The notes: generated from the sequence alone by a model not told the origin. Counted from the stretch's first letter, positions 25,652-34,854 are shown. The stretch is 64,000 nucleotides of DNA from Streptomyces xiaopingdaonensis (GCF_000262345.1 NZ_AJTQ01000103.1:1-64000), one strand, 5' to 3'. Numbers and translations: made by a program.

Positions 25652-25688
25652 TTGCTTGGAGTGCACTCCAGCTCCGTACCGTTTCGGC
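25652..25688 (+). promoter_or_regulatory. MerR-type promoter/operator with 19-bp spacer
   Basis: TTGCTT (25652-25657) and TACCGT (25677-25682) are 19 bp apart, the over-long spacer typical of MerR-activated promoters. The spacer holds the perfect palindrome TGGAGTGCACTCCA (25657-25670). The expected transcription start, six or seven bases after the -10, falls on the ATG at 25689, so the transcript would be leaderless. Confidence 0.7.
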
Positions 25689-26150
25689 ATGAAGGTACGG
25701 GAGAGGCATGGGCAGGACGTCGACGCGGGCGGCTGCGGAACCCCCGTGCCCGTCGCGCACCCGCGACCGGACGGGCGGGACCGCTACACGATCGGCGAGG
25801 TGGTGTCGCTCAGCGGGCTCAGCGCCCACACCCTGCGCTGGTACGAGAGGATCGGGCTGCTCGGCGAGGTGGAGCGCTCGCACACAGGTCAACGCCGGTT
25901 CACCAACCGCGACTTGGACTGGCTTTCCCTCGTGGGCAAGCTGCGCCTGACGGGGATGCCGGTCGCCGAGATGGTGCGGTACGCGGAGCTGGTGCGCGAG
26001 GGCGACCACACGGTCGGGGAGCGGCTGGAGCTCCTCGTCGCCGCGCGAGAGGACGTGCGGGGGCGGATCGCGGAGCTCCAGGGCGCGCTGGAGGTGCTGG
26101 AATGCAAGGTGAGCGCCCACGCGGCGGCCGTCGCCGAGCCGTACCGGTGA
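25689..26150 (+). CDS. MerR-family transcriptional regulator
   Basis: 153-aa regulator. The winged HTH starts at YTIGEVVSLSGLSAHTLRWYERIGLL (about residues 33-58), followed by RRFTNRDLDWLSLVGKLRLTGMP and a dimerisation helix (MVRYAELVREGDHTVGERLELL). No cysteine-rich metal site is apparent, so it probably senses an organic compound or stress. A MerR-type promoter directly precedes it, indicating autoregulation. There is no obvious codirectional target gene: the next gene is on the other strand, and the divergent serine hydrolase could be controlled too. Confidence 0.93.
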   Translation: MKVRERHGQDVDAGGCGTPVPVAHPRPDGRDRYTIGEVVSLSGLSAHTLRWYERIGLLGEVERSHTGQRRFTNRDLDWLSLVGKLRLTGMPVAEMVRYAELVREGDHTVGERLELLVAAREDVRGRIAELQGALEVLECKVSAHAAAVAEPYR

Positions 26151-26177
26151 GGCCGTGCCGTCGGGGAGTCGGGTCCG

Positions 26178-27407
26178 TCACACCACGGCGAATGCGTAGA
26201 GCGCGAAGGCGAAGGCGAGCGCCCCTGCCATGGCCTTGTGCGCGCGCCCGGTGCCGCGCCACGGGGGCTCGAACCGGTGGGTGAGGCGGCCGAGTACCAC
26301 CAGCGTGCACACCAGCACTGGGAGCCACGCCAGGCGTGCGAGTACCCAACCCGGCGCGAACGGGGCCTCGGTGAGCCCTGGGACGACCCCGAACGCCGCG
26401 CCGGGAAGGGCGAGCGCGAGCAGAGCCGACTGGTGCCAGCAGAGCACCGTCATGGCGGCGAGGTTGAGCACCGCCGTCGGGGACCACAGGGCGGGCCGCG
26501 CGAGGAGCCGCCCGAGCGGCGCACGGAGCAGCACCGCAAGCCCGCCCTGCACCGCGGCGAGCGCCGGGACGAGCAGCGAGGGCGGATGCGAGTTGGTCCG
26601 CTGCTGCCCCGGGACGCCCACCATCGAGGCGGGGTAGTCGAACCGCCACAGCAGCACCGCGAAGAGCACCCCGCCGCCTGCGACGAGCCCCGCGCAGGCC
26701 CGCCCGTCGAGCCCCCGCTCCCGCCACACGACGCCGAGTTGGTAGCCGAAGAGCCAGCCGGGGAGGAGATTGAGCAGTCCCAGCCACTCCGGGGCCGCCT
26801 CGGCCAGCGGCCCGTACCGCACGGCGTCGACGGCCGCGACAGGCAGGCACAGCACGACGGCGCTCCACACCCCGTACCTCCGCGCGGCCCGCAAGCACCA
26901 GGGGGTGAGCGCGGTCACCGCGGCGTAGACCCCGACGAACCACAGCGGCTGCACCACGAGCACGGCCGCCGTCCGCAGCGTCGCACCCGGCACCCCGAGC
27001 CAGGAGAGCACCGGCACCAGCGCCGCCCACACCGCCGCGACCCCCAGTACGGGACGCCCCAGCCGCAGCAGTCGGGAGCCCAGCCACTCGGCGACGGTCT
27101 CGCCGCGGTCGCGGCACCGGCGCAGGGAGAGCGCCGACGCGTATCCGCCCACGAGGAAGAAGACACCGAGGAGTTGGAGGCCCCAGCTCAACGGTGCGAG
27201 GAAGCCGAGCGTCCCGAGGGGGCTCGCGTTGCGGAGCGCGCCGTCGGCTTCCCTGACGAAGCCGCCGAGGAGCCAGTGGCCCGCCGGGACGGAGCAGAGC
27301 GCGAGCGCGCGCAGCCCGTCCACGGCGCGGTCGCGGTCGGGCGGGGTGGCGGCCTCGATGCGCGCGAGCGCGGCGCGTACGTCAGCCACGGCGGCACCCG
27401 CTCTCAC
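26178..27407 (-). CDS. Acyltransferase-3 family integral membrane protein
   Basis: 409-aa polytopic protein with about ten hydrophobic segments. It begins with RDRAVDGLRALALCSV, the acyltransferase-3 opening (R-x-x-x-D-x-L-R-x-L), and contains a QLLGVFFLVGGYASA segment and YPASMVGV. Such proteins transfer acyl groups to extracellular glycans, lipids or antibiotics. The usual first-helix catalytic His is not obvious. The GTG at 27407 or at 27389 may be the start; either overlaps the end of the upstream DUF1023 hydrolase gene, so the pair is probably translationally coupled. Confidence 0.8.
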   Translation of the reverse strand: MRAGAAVADVRAALARIEAATPPDRDRAVDGLRALALCSVPAGHWLLGGFVREADGALRNASPLGTLGFLAPLSWGLQLLGVFFLVGGYASALSLRRCRDRGETVAEWLGSRLLRLGRPVLGVAAVWAALVPVLSWLGVPGATLRTAAVLVVQPLWFVGVYAAVTALTPWCLRAARRYGVWSAVVLCLPVAAVDAVRYGPLAEAAPEWLGLLNLLPGWLFGYQLGVVWRERGLDGRACAGLVAGGGVLFAVLLWRFDYPASMVGVPGQQRTNSHPPSLLVPALAAVQGGLAVLLRAPLGRLLARPALWSPTAVLNLAAMTVLCWHQSALLALALPGAAFGVVPGLTEAPFAPGWVLARLAWLPVLVCTLVVLGRLTHRFEPPWRGTGRAHKAMAGALAFAFALYAFAVV

Positions 27408-28548
27408 AGGTGACGTCCGCGTACCTGCCGAGCGCGATCGACGCGAAGTTCCGCAGCGACGCCGTACCCGGTACGAGGTATCCGGCGTGCCCCTCGGCGC
27501 CCGAGGTGTCCACGACGCGCGCCCCGAACCCCCTGTCCGCGGGGTCGGCCCCGTGCCCGAGTCCGCCGATGTCGACGTGCGGCACCCGCCCGATCCAGTC
27601 GCCGCCGCTCCTCGCCGCCCACACCCTGGCGCTCCCCAACTCGCCTGCGGAGTCGGCGCGTACGCCGGGGGAGCCGTAGACGACGAGGTCCCGGAACGCG
27701 TCGGTGCCGTGCGCCGCTAGTCCGCAGACGACGGAACCGTAGCTGTGGCAGAAGACCGCGTCGGCCGGTGCGCCGGCGGCAGCCAGCCCGCGCAGGAACC
27801 GCTTCAGCCGCGGGGCGCCCGCCTCGGCGAGGCGGCCCGTCGCGGCGTCCGGGCCGAGCCCCGAAGGCGCGGTGTAGCCGACCCACGCCACGACCGCGGT
27901 CCGCACGCGGGGGGCCGCGTGCCGCATCTCGGCGCGGAGCGCCTCGGCGGCGCCCAGCGGTCTGCCGTACCGGTCGGCGCCTTTTCCCTCGAGGCGCGCG
28001 AGGTCGGTGTCGGCGCCCGGCACCAGCACAGCGACGCGGTCGGCGGTGCCGAGGTCGCCGAGCACCTCGGCGACCTGGCCTCTGCCGCGGGGGTCGAAGG
28101 CGAGGATCTGCCGTCCTGCGGTACCGAGTCGACCGTAGTGGGCGGCTCGTGCGCGCGCCCTGGCGCGCTCCGCCGGCGTCCGGCCGGTGTCCTTCGCGCG
28201 GGCGTGTTGGCGTGCGCGTTCGGCGCGCAGCGCCAGGCGGTTGGCGCGGTAGCGGAGCCGGGGCGGTGCGCCGTCGAGGTTGCCCGCGACGAGCGGGTGG
28301 CGGCGGGCGAGCCGGGCTCCGGCGTCCCGGAGGCCGGCGAAGTAGGTGGCCACGTCGGCGGGTTCGGCACCGGGGGAGGGCGGGTGCCTCCCGTCCGCCG
28401 TGTCGGCCCGCCAGGCGGACGAGCCGGGCGGCGGAGCCGTCACCGGTTGCTCCGCCCCCGCGGCCCAGCCGGCCGTCCCGAGCACGGCGACCGCCGCGAG
28501 TATCGCGACACCCCGCCGACGCCGCTTCCCTGCTGCCCTGCGCTCCAC
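27382..28548 (-). CDS. Exported DUF1023 alpha/beta hydrolase (copy 1)
   Basis: 388-aa alpha/beta hydrolase of the DUF1023 group. An N-terminal basic run (RRAAGKRRRRG) and hydrophobic helix form a signal or anchor sequence. The core has QILAFDPRGRG, the nucleophile elbow VFCHSYGSVVCG, VPHVDIGGLGHGADP and EGHAGYLVPGT, with Ser and His of the triad apparent. Substrate unknown. It is about 3 kb from a clear paralogue (31691-32965) on the same strand, with which it shares all these motifs. It overlaps the acyltransferase gene by at least eight bases. Confidence 0.88.
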   Translation of the reverse strand: MERRAAGKRRRRGVAILAAVAVLGTAGWAAGAEQPVTAPPPGSSAWRADTADGRHPPSPGAEPADVATYFAGLRDAGARLARRHPLVAGNLDGAPPRLRYRANRLALRAERARQHARAKDTGRTPAERARARARAAHYGRLGTAGRQILAFDPRGRGQVAEVLGDLGTADRVAVLVPGADTDLARLEGKGADRYGRPLGAAEALRAEMRHAAPRVRTAVVAWVGYTAPSGLGPDAATGRLAEAGAPRLKRFLRGLAAAGAPADAVFCHSYGSVVCGLAAHGTDAFRDLVVYGSPGVRADSAGELGSARVWAARSGGDWIGRVPHVDIGGLGHGADPADRGFGARVVDTSGAEGHAGYLVPGTASLRNFASIALGRYADVTCESGCRRG

Positions 28549-28675
28549 CTCGTACCCCCCTCGGCGGCTGCCGGAGGCTCCGGCTGCCTGTCGCGGGGAA
28601 GCCTGCGGGGGCGGTCACGGCGAGCGCGTCACACCGGCGTGCCCTCTCGGGGGGTACGCGGGTAGGGGGTGGTCG

Positions 28676-29362
28676 TCACTCCTCGCCGGGGGAGACGAGG
28701 CCCGACTCGTAGGCGAAGACCACGGCCTGCGCCCTGTCCCGCAGGCGCAGCTTCGTGAGGACGCGGCTGACATGGGTCTTCACCGTCTGCTCGGCGAGGT
28801 GCAGCCCGCCGGCGATCTCGGAGTTCGAGCGGCCGCGCGCCACCAGCGCGAGCACCTCCCGCTCACGCGCGGTGAGCTCCCGCAGCCGCGGTGCCGAGCG
28901 GCTCCTGCGGGGACACTGCCGCGCGAACTCCTCGATCAGCCGCCGCGTCACCGAGGGCGCGAGAAGCGCCTCGCCCGCGGCGACGACACGTACCGCGGCG
29001 ATGAGATCGCTCGGCGGCGCGTCCTTGAGCAGGAAGCCGCTCGCCCCGGCGCGCAGTGCCTCGTACACGTAGTCGTCGACGTCGAAGGTGGTGAGCATCA
29101 GCACCTTCGGGGACCGCTCGCCCGGTGCGGCGCCCAGGAGTCGGCCCGTCGCCTCCAGTCCGTCCATGACCGGCATCCGCACGTCCATGAGGACGACGTC
29201 CGGCCGGGTGCGGCGGCACACCTCGACGCCCTGGGCGCCGTCCTCCGCCTCCCCGACGACGTCGATGTCGGCCTGTGCGGCGAGGAGTGCGGCGAACCCC
29301 GCGCGCACCATCGCCTGGTCGTCGACGACCAGGACCCGCACCGGTTCCGTCGTGGTGCTCAC
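28676..29362 (-). CDS. NarL/LuxR-family response regulator
   Basis: 228-aa response regulator. The receiver domain has D14, D15 and phospho-acceptor D60 (VLMDVRMPVMDG) and the LKDAPPSDL lysine. The C-terminal LuxR HTH is LTAREREVLALVARGRSNSEIAGGL plus TVKTHVSRVLTKL. The start overlaps the kinase stop by four bases (ATGA), so the two are cotranslated. Targets are unknown; the adjacent DUF1023 hydrolases and DUF4429 protein on the same strand are candidates. Confidence 0.95.
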   Translation of the reverse strand: MSTTTEPVRVLVVDDQAMVRAGFAALLAAQADIDVVGEAEDGAQGVEVCRRTRPDVVLMDVRMPVMDGLEATGRLLGAAPGERSPKVLMLTTFDVDDYVYEALRAGASGFLLKDAPPSDLIAAVRVVAAGEALLAPSVTRRLIEEFARQCPRRSRSAPRLRELTAREREVLALVARGRSNSEIAGGLHLAEQTVKTHVSRVLTKLRLRDRAQAVVFAYESGLVSPGEE

Positions 29363-30678
29363 GCCTTCGTGTCCTCCGCCATCGGGGCCTCGGTGCCGGC
29401 GAGCGGGAGCCAGGCGGCGACGAGGAAGCCGCCGTCGGGGAGCGGCGACGCGTCGACCGCACCGCCGAGCAGCCGGACGCGTTCCCGCATGCCCACGAGG
29501 CCGTGCCCGGTGCCCGTGCTCTCCAACGGCGCTCTCTCGGGGTGCGGCGAGGGTTCGTTCACCACCAGTACGTTGAGCCGGCCTGCTTCCTCGCCGATGT
29601 CGACGCGGGTGCGCGCGCCCGGCGCATGGCGCACGACGTTGGCGAGCGCCTCCTGCACGATCCGGTACGCGGAGAGCGAGACCGCCTGCGGCAGCGGGCG
29701 CGTGGGCGTACCGGAGTGCTCCACCGGCACGCCGCCCCTCACCGTCGCCTCGACGAGCTGCGGCAGCCGCTCCAACCCCGGCTGCGGCACACGCTCACCG
29801 CGCGCCCCCTCGCTGCGCAGCACCCCCAGCAGACGGCGCATCTCCGCGAGCGCCTCACGCGCGGCGGCGGCGATCGAGGCGAACTCCTGCTCCGCCTCGC
29901 GGGGCACGTCGGGCAGGCGGTAGGGGGCGCTGTCGGCCTGCACCGTGATCACCGACATGTGGTGGGCCACGACGTCGTGGAGCTCGCGGGCGATCCTCGT
30001 CCGCTCCTCCAGCAGCGTCCGCCCCGCCCGTTCGGCCTCGCTGATCGTCTGCTGCTCGGCCAACTTCCGGCGTGCCTCGGCGCGTTCGCGCAGCGCGGCA
30101 CCCACGAAGAGCACGACGCCGCTGAGCACGACGAGCAGTACGTTGGTCCCCTCGCTCCGCTCCTGCGCAACGAGCCCCAACGCCAGCGAGACCACCGACG
30201 TCACGGCCCACACGGCGACGACCGTGCTCCGGCGCTCCCGCAGACCGAGCCCCAGGCAGAGCAGCAGATAGCCGATGATCACCATCGGTGTCCACGGCCA
30301 GGGCCGCTCGGCTGCCGGGGCGCCGAGCAGGGCGAAGGCGCCCGCGAGGTCGGCGACGAAGACCAGCCACCAGGCGGTGAGGGGCCGGCTCGTGACCAGG
30401 AGCAACGGCGCCGTCTGGGCCACCGCGAGCGCGCCCGAGACACCGCCGGTGAGGCCGTAGCCGTCGGCGAGGACCTGCACGGTGACCGGCAGCAGCACCG
30501 CGACGACCGCCAGCGGCACGAGCTGCTGCAACCACCGCAGCCGACCGCGTGCCGCTCCCGCGAGCGGGGCGGGCTCGGGCGCCGGCACGGTCAGGGCCGT
30601 CGCGAAGAGCCGGGCCCCGGCTGCGATACGGCGCCGCTCGCGGGCCAACACCGTCTCTTCGGGCGGAAGTTGCGGCAT
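29359..30678 (-). CDS. Sensor histidine kinase, HisKA_3 type
   Basis: 439-aa membrane kinase with about five hydrophobic segments between residues 50 and 195, no sizeable extracellular loop, then a short coiled coil (ALRERAEARRKLAEQQTISEAE). The phosphoacceptor H234 lies in ARELHDVVAHHMSVI (HisKA_3), and the ATP-binding domain ends with TGHGLVGMRERVRLLGG. The topology suggests sensing at or within the membrane, as in DesK-type kinases. It is paired with the overlapping response regulator gene. Confidence 0.93.
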   Translation of the reverse strand: MPQLPPEETVLARERRRIAAGARLFATALTVPAPEPAPLAGAARGRLRWLQQLVPLAVVAVLLPVTVQVLADGYGLTGGVSGALAVAQTAPLLLVTSRPLTAWWLVFVADLAGAFALLGAPAAERPWPWTPMVIIGYLLLCLGLGLRERRSTVVAVWAVTSVVSLALGLVAQERSEGTNVLLVVLSGVVLFVGAALRERAEARRKLAEQQTISEAERAGRTLLEERTRIARELHDVVAHHMSVITVQADSAPYRLPDVPREAEQEFASIAAAAREALAEMRRLLGVLRSEGARGERVPQPGLERLPQLVEATVRGGVPVEHSGTPTRPLPQAVSLSAYRIVQEALANVVRHAPGARTRVDIGEEAGRLNVLVVNEPSPHPERAPLESTGTGHGLVGMRERVRLLGGAVDASPLPDGGFLVAAWLPLAGTEAPMAEDTKA

Positions 30679-30764
30679 GCACCGACGGTAGGCCCGGGCG
30701 GCGCGGGGCCGCCTCCTCCGCGGGTACCGGTGGGCCCCCTACCCCGGTAGGGGGCCGGGCGCGG

Positions 30765-31640
30765 TCACAGCAGCGCGAGGAGTTCCGTCTTCTTCGCCGT
30801 GAACTCCTCGTCGGTGAGGAGGCCGGCCTCGTGGAGCTCGCCCAGATGCCGGATGCGTTCGGCGATGTCGGCGGGGTCGCCGCGCGCGGGGCCCGTCGTC
30901 GGGCGCAGCCCGTGGGTGACCGGCCCGCCGGCGGCCGCCGCGGCCGCGAGGACGGCCGCGGCGAACGGCAGCGACTCGTAGACCGGTCCGTACCCCAGCC
31001 CGAAGACGACGGACGCCGGGTCCTGGTCCGGCTGCGCCGCGGCCTCGTTCCCCGGCAGGTGGAGCCGCAGATGGCCGTCGAAGACCTCGGGCGACCGCCA
31101 CTCGATGCCGTCGATCTCGCGCACCCCGAAGGACTGGTCCCCGGCCTTCCACTTAGCCGAGGAGGCGCCCGTCGAGAACCATCGGAAGGCCACGGTCTCG
31201 CCGTCGAACGTGGCCTTTCCGTCGTACGCCTTGAAGCTCAGCGGCGGCTTCGGCGGCTCGACGAGATGCCGATCGGCTGGCTTGCCCGACTCCGGTCCCA
31301 GTTCCTCGCGGAGCTGGTCCGCGTAGTACTCGGCGAGCGTCTCCCGGTCGGCCGGCAGCACCAGCCGGTAGGGGTCGCTGCCGGGCTTGAGCTGTCCGTC
31401 GGCCGCGTCCAGCAGCGGGTCGGCCCCCTCCCGGGGCACGACGTGCAGGACGACCGTTCCGCGTTTGCCGCCGGGGAGCAGCTCGACCGTGCTCAGCGCC
31501 TCGTACGGGATGCGTCGCTCTCCCAGTGCCTGGAAGAGCTTGGGCGTGCGAATCCCCCGTTCAAAGCGGATGAGCACGGAGTTCGCTTCGAACTCCCAGG
31601 CGGAGTGATTTCCAGCCAGTACGTCACCCATGTGGGTCAT
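30765..31640 (-). CDS. DUF4429 / SHOCT domain protein
   Basis: 291-aa soluble protein with two DUF4429 domains: first WEFEANSVLIRFERGIRTPKLF, second LSFKAYDGKATFDGETVAFRWF. These PH-like domains are followed by a C-terminal SHOCT helix pair (RIRHLGELHEAGLLTDEEFTAKKTELLALL), usually an oligomerisation element. Function unknown. The ATG at 31640 (MTHMGDV) was chosen; the second ATG at 31631 is equally possible, and neither has a clear ribosome site. It lies between the two-component genes and the second DUF1023 hydrolase. Confidence 0.85.
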   Translation of the reverse strand: MTHMGDVLAGNHSAWEFEANSVLIRFERGIRTPKLFQALGERRIPYEALSTVELLPGGKRGTVVLHVVPREGADPLLDAADGQLKPGSDPYRLVLPADRETLAEYYADQLREELGPESGKPADRHLVEPPKPPLSFKAYDGKATFDGETVAFRWFSTGASSAKWKAGDQSFGVREIDGIEWRSPEVFDGHLRLHLPGNEAAAQPDQDPASVVFGLGYGPVYESLPFAAAVLAAAAAAGGPVTHGLRPTTGPARGDPADIAERIRHLGELHEAGLLTDEEFTAKKTELLALL

Positions 31641-31690
31641 CGTATGCGGCAGTTGCTCCCGCGTCGCGGGTTGTCGTGCTACGCGCGTCG

Positions 31691-32965
31691 TCAGGTGTCG
31701 GCCGAGGACGCGGACGTCCGGTGCTCGGCCCCGGCGGTGCACGACGGGTCCCTCGCTGCGCAGTCGAGGAGATGGTACGAACCGGTGCCGATGGCGGCGA
31801 AGTTGGCGAGGCTGGAGGTGCCGGGGACGAAGTAGCCGGTGTGGCCCTCGGCGCCCGCGGCCGAGAGGCGGCGCGCGCCGAAGTTCTCGCCGACGGGGTC
31901 GGCTCCGTGGCCCAGGCCGCCTACGTTCATGTGCGGCACGTCGGCGATCCAGTCGTCCGAGTCGCGCATCGCCCAGATGCGTGCCGAGGTGTCGAGATCT
32001 CCCGCGCGGTCGACGCGCATCCCCGGGCTGGCGGCGACGGCGATGTCGCTCACCTGCTCGGGAAGGTCGTCGGCCGCGACGCCGCAGACGACCGAACCGT
32101 AACTGTGGCAGAAGAGAGCGACCCGGGAGCGGTCGAGTTGGGGGAGGCTGCCGACGAAGTCCGTCAGCCGCTGGGCACCCTCCTCGGCCGAACCGCCGGA
32201 GGCCGCGGCGACGCCGAGACCGGTCGGCGCTGTGTAGTCCGCCCACGCGACGGTGGCCGTGGGCACGGTGGGAGCGGTCTCCTCCTCCTTGTCCTGGAGC
32301 GCATGCGCCATCCCGACCGGCGCGCTGTACTTCCGCTGCGTCCGCTCGAAGTTCGTCAACTCGGTGTCGACGCCCGGGACGACGACGGAGATCCGCTGCG
32401 CGTTGTCGAGGTCCCCGAAGACCTCCGCCGCTCTGCCCCGGCCCGCCGGGTCGAAGGCGAGGATCTGCCGGTCCGGCAGCAGCAGCGACTCGAAGCGGTG
32501 CATACGGCGCGCCGCCGACTGCCGGCCCTCGTCGGTGAGGCGGTCGTCCACCATGCGGGAACGCTCCACGTCCCTCGCGTCCTCCAGCGCGCGGTGGTTG
32601 GCGCGGTAGCGCAGCTCCACCGGCGTACCGCCGAGGTTGCCGACGACGAGCGGATACCGGTCCGCCAGCCGGTGCTGCTGCCGCTCGCTCAGGGAGGCCA
32701 TGAACGGCGCGATCACCGAGGGGCCCGCCTCCGGGTCGGGAAGGTCCCGCCCCGCGATGCTGCCTTTGGACCAGGACTCCAGTGCGGCGGCACGCGGTCC
32801 GCTCTCGCCGCTGTGCTCGTGCACGGCGGTCCAGCCCGTCGTCGCAAGCAGCACGAAGACCACCGAGAGCGCGAGGAGCGCACGCCAGGCCGTGGTTCCG
32901 GAGGCTTCCGCCGGAGGGAGTCCGGAACCCGAGAGCTGGTTGCCAAGGGCGGGGAGGTAAGTCAC
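31691..32965 (-). CDS. DUF1023 alpha/beta hydrolase (copy 2)
   Basis: About 424-aa paralogue of the 27382-28548 hydrolase. Shared blocks: GNLGGTPVELRYRANHRAL, ILAFDPAGRGRAAEVFGDL, the nucleophile elbow LFCHSYGSVVCGVA, VPHMNVGGLGHGADP and EGHTGYFVPGTSSLANFA. There is one N-terminal hydrophobic helix (WRALLALSVVFVLLATTGW), so it is membrane-anchored or secreted. The C-terminus has two extra cysteines (LLDCAARDPSCTAG). The start is uncertain: GTG at 32965 is used, and the frame stays open to a TTG at 33028. Confidence 0.85.
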   Translation of the reverse strand: MTYLPALGNQLSGSGLPPAEASGTTAWRALLALSVVFVLLATTGWTAVHEHSGESGPRAAALESWSKGSIAGRDLPDPEAGPSVIAPFMASLSERQQHRLADRYPLVVGNLGGTPVELRYRANHRALEDARDVERSRMVDDRLTDEGRQSAARRMHRFESLLLPDRQILAFDPAGRGRAAEVFGDLDNAQRISVVVPGVDTELTNFERTQRKYSAPVGMAHALQDKEEETAPTVPTATVAWADYTAPTGLGVAAASGGSAEEGAQRLTDFVGSLPQLDRSRVALFCHSYGSVVCGVAADDLPEQVSDIAVAASPGMRVDRAGDLDTSARIWAMRDSDDWIADVPHMNVGGLGHGADPVGENFGARRLSAAGAEGHTGYFVPGTSSLANFAAIGTGSYHLLDCAARDPSCTAGAEHRTSASSADT

Positions 32966-33202
32966 TGAGGCGTCACCATAAGAGATGGCCCCCGGGGTCG
33001 GTCGAATCCCGCGCTGGCCGTGAGTCAACTCACGTTTGACGAGGCGCGGAGCGCCTGTGACGGGCGGTGGTGTATTGCCTTTTCACACTGCGGAGTTGCG
33101 GAGAAGCGGCTGTTTCCCCGGACTCGGCCGGATTGCCGTCCGTGCGGGTGTCTCCGCCTCGTTTGCCGGGAGCGCTTGCCGGGAGGGAGGGGCTCTCTGC
33201 GG

Positions 33203-33895
33203 TCAACCGGCGGGACGGGGCATTGCCTCCTTCGGGGGGTCCGCAGACGTGGCGGGGGAGGGAACGCGGGGCTGCACGCCCCAGTCGCGGCCGAGCGCGG
33301 GAGCGAGGTGCTCGACGTAGGAGTCGGCGAAGGAGCGCGCCGCCTCGACGGAGAGGTCGGGCCCGCAGCTCCAGCGGCGACCGGCCGCGCGCATCACGCC
33401 GCAGAAGGCCGCCACCAGCACGCGCGGGCGCGGGTCTAGGTCCGGATCGAGTCCGGTGCGCGCCGCCATCTCGGCGCTGACCCGGTCCTCCATCGCCGAC
33501 TGCCGCCGCAGATGTGCGGCGAGGAGCGACGGGGTGGTCTCGACGGTGCGCCACATCATCAGGTGGAGGCGAAGGGGCAGGACGTCCTCCACCGCTTCGG
33601 CCGTCGCCGTCCATGCCGCGTCCAGCGCGTTGCGCAGGACGTCGTACGGGGCCTCGTCGAGCGGTCTCTCGACGATGCTGCCGACGAAGACCTCCTCGAC
33701 GACGTCGTGAAAGTGGAAGGCCACTTCCTCCTTGCTCGCGAAGTAGCGGAAGAAGGTGCGTTGGGAGACCTCCACCCGCTCGGCGATGCGGTCGACGGTG
33801 GTGGCGTCGTACCCGTGGTCCACGAAGAGCTGGTGGGCGGCGAGGAGAAGGGCGTCCCTGGTCCGCTGCTTCTTCCGCTCTCGCAGCCCGGTCAC
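33203..33895 (-). CDS. TetR-family transcriptional regulator
   Basis: 230-aa regulator with an N-terminal HTH (TRDALLLAAHQLFVDHGYDATTVDRIAERVEVSQRTFFRYF) and a helical ligand domain containing a QSAMEDRVSAEMAAR-like segment, as in mycofactocin/MftR-type TetR_C_17 proteins. The GTG at 33895 has GGAGG nine bases upstream; the longer frame to 33940 lacks a ribosome site. No exporter is adjacent; the target could be the DUF1023 gene downstream or a gene on the divergent side. Confidence 0.92.
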   Translation of the reverse strand: MTGLRERKKQRTRDALLLAAHQLFVDHGYDATTVDRIAERVEVSQRTFFRYFASKEEVAFHFHDVVEEVFVGSIVERPLDEAPYDVLRNALDAAWTATAEAVEDVLPLRLHLMMWRTVETTPSLLAAHLRRQSAMEDRVSAEMAARTGLDPDLDPRPRVLVAAFCGVMRAAGRRWSCGPDLSVEAARSFADSYVEHLAPALGRDWGVQPRVPSPATSADPPKEAMPRPAG

Positions 33896-34395
33896 TTCTG
33901 GACACCTCCGGTGGATCGCCCTGCACGGTGCGTCAGGCACGAGACGTTTACCGGCGGGTCAGTATGTTTGTCAATTGTCAGTGGCTGTCAGAGGGGTTGG
34001 CGGGGGCCTCGGGTCGCGTCGTGGGCGTGGGTGGGTTCCGCGTGGTGCTTCGGAGTGGGGCGGGCGCCGCGTGGGCTTCCGGTCGGCGGTAAGGCTGCCG
34101 GAGAGGGGGCAACTGGTCCTCTGCGGGCGTCAGTTCGTGGCTGACCTGCGGTTACCCGCGGTTGTGGATAACTCGGCCGCTGGACCGGGTGATGTGGGCC
34201 GGAGGCTCTTGGCGTGGCGCGGTCGGGGCGTTCATGCTTTTCATGTCCCGCTCGCAGGGCGGGAGGAGTCCCGGAGCGCGCGTCCGCCGAGCCGTCGGTG
34301 CGGCGCCTGCCGCGGGGTGTTGTCGGGGCGGCCGTTGCCGCCCGAGTGCGCCGGCGCGAAGAGCGACGCCGGCCTTTCACGGGGGAGTTGAGTGT
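33896..34395. other. Gene-free divergent region
   Basis: 500 bases between the TetR gene (minus) and the inhibitor-like gene (plus). Local base composition is less GC-rich around 33950-34010 and 34150-34180 (GTTGTGGATAACTCGG), where promoters may lie. I see no gene or repeat. Confidence 0.4.
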
Positions 34396-34854
34396 ATGCG
34401 TGCGTGCACGCTGCGTAAGAGTGGTCCGCGAGCAGTCGAGCGGGGGATGCAGGGCCGTGCTCCGGGAGTGAGGGCGCCTCGCTTCGTGTACGGCGCCGTG
34501 GTGGTGCTGGCGGTGTGGGGCGTCGGAACGGTGCCCGCGGCGGGCGCCTCGCCGGCGGGTGCGGCGCAACCGCAGCTCGGGCCGTGCGGCGCCGGAGAGT
34601 TGTGCCTCTGGCAGAAGCAGGGGTTCAAGGCGAAGAGGTGGGTCCACGAACTCAGCGACACGGATATCGAGAGCTGTGTCCCCCTGCCGAAGGGAGCCTC
34701 CGCGGCCGCGCTGGCGAACCGGACGGGGCGCCCCGTCACCGTCTACCAGAGCCGTGAGTGCGCCAGCACCGGGGAGTTCCACACCCATCCTTCAGGCACA
34801 TGGACCCCGCGCGCCGCGTACGCGGTACGGGCGTTCAAGATCTGGGAGAACTGA
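34396..34854 (+). CDS. Secreted peptidase-inhibitor I36 family (beta/gamma-crystallin-like) protein
   Basis: 152-aa preprotein. The signal region has basic residues (RKSGPRAVER), a hydrophobic core (FVYGAVVVLAVWGVGTVPAAG) and likely cleavage after AAGASPAGAA. The mature part has four cysteines and a crystallin-like pattern: LCLWQKQGFKAKRWVHELS and NRTGRPVTVYQSREC, as in actinobacterial peptidase inhibitor I36 proteins such as SMPI. The ATG at 34396 has GGGGGAG eight bases upstream. It may inhibit a protease or be a structural secreted protein. Confidence 0.82.
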   Translation: MRACTLRKSGPRAVERGMQGRAPGVRAPRFVYGAVVVLAVWGVGTVPAAGASPAGAAQPQLGPCGAGELCLWQKQGFKAKRWVHELSDTDIESCVPLPKGASAAALANRTGRPVTVYQSRECASTGEFHTHPSGTWTPRAAYAVRAFKIWEN

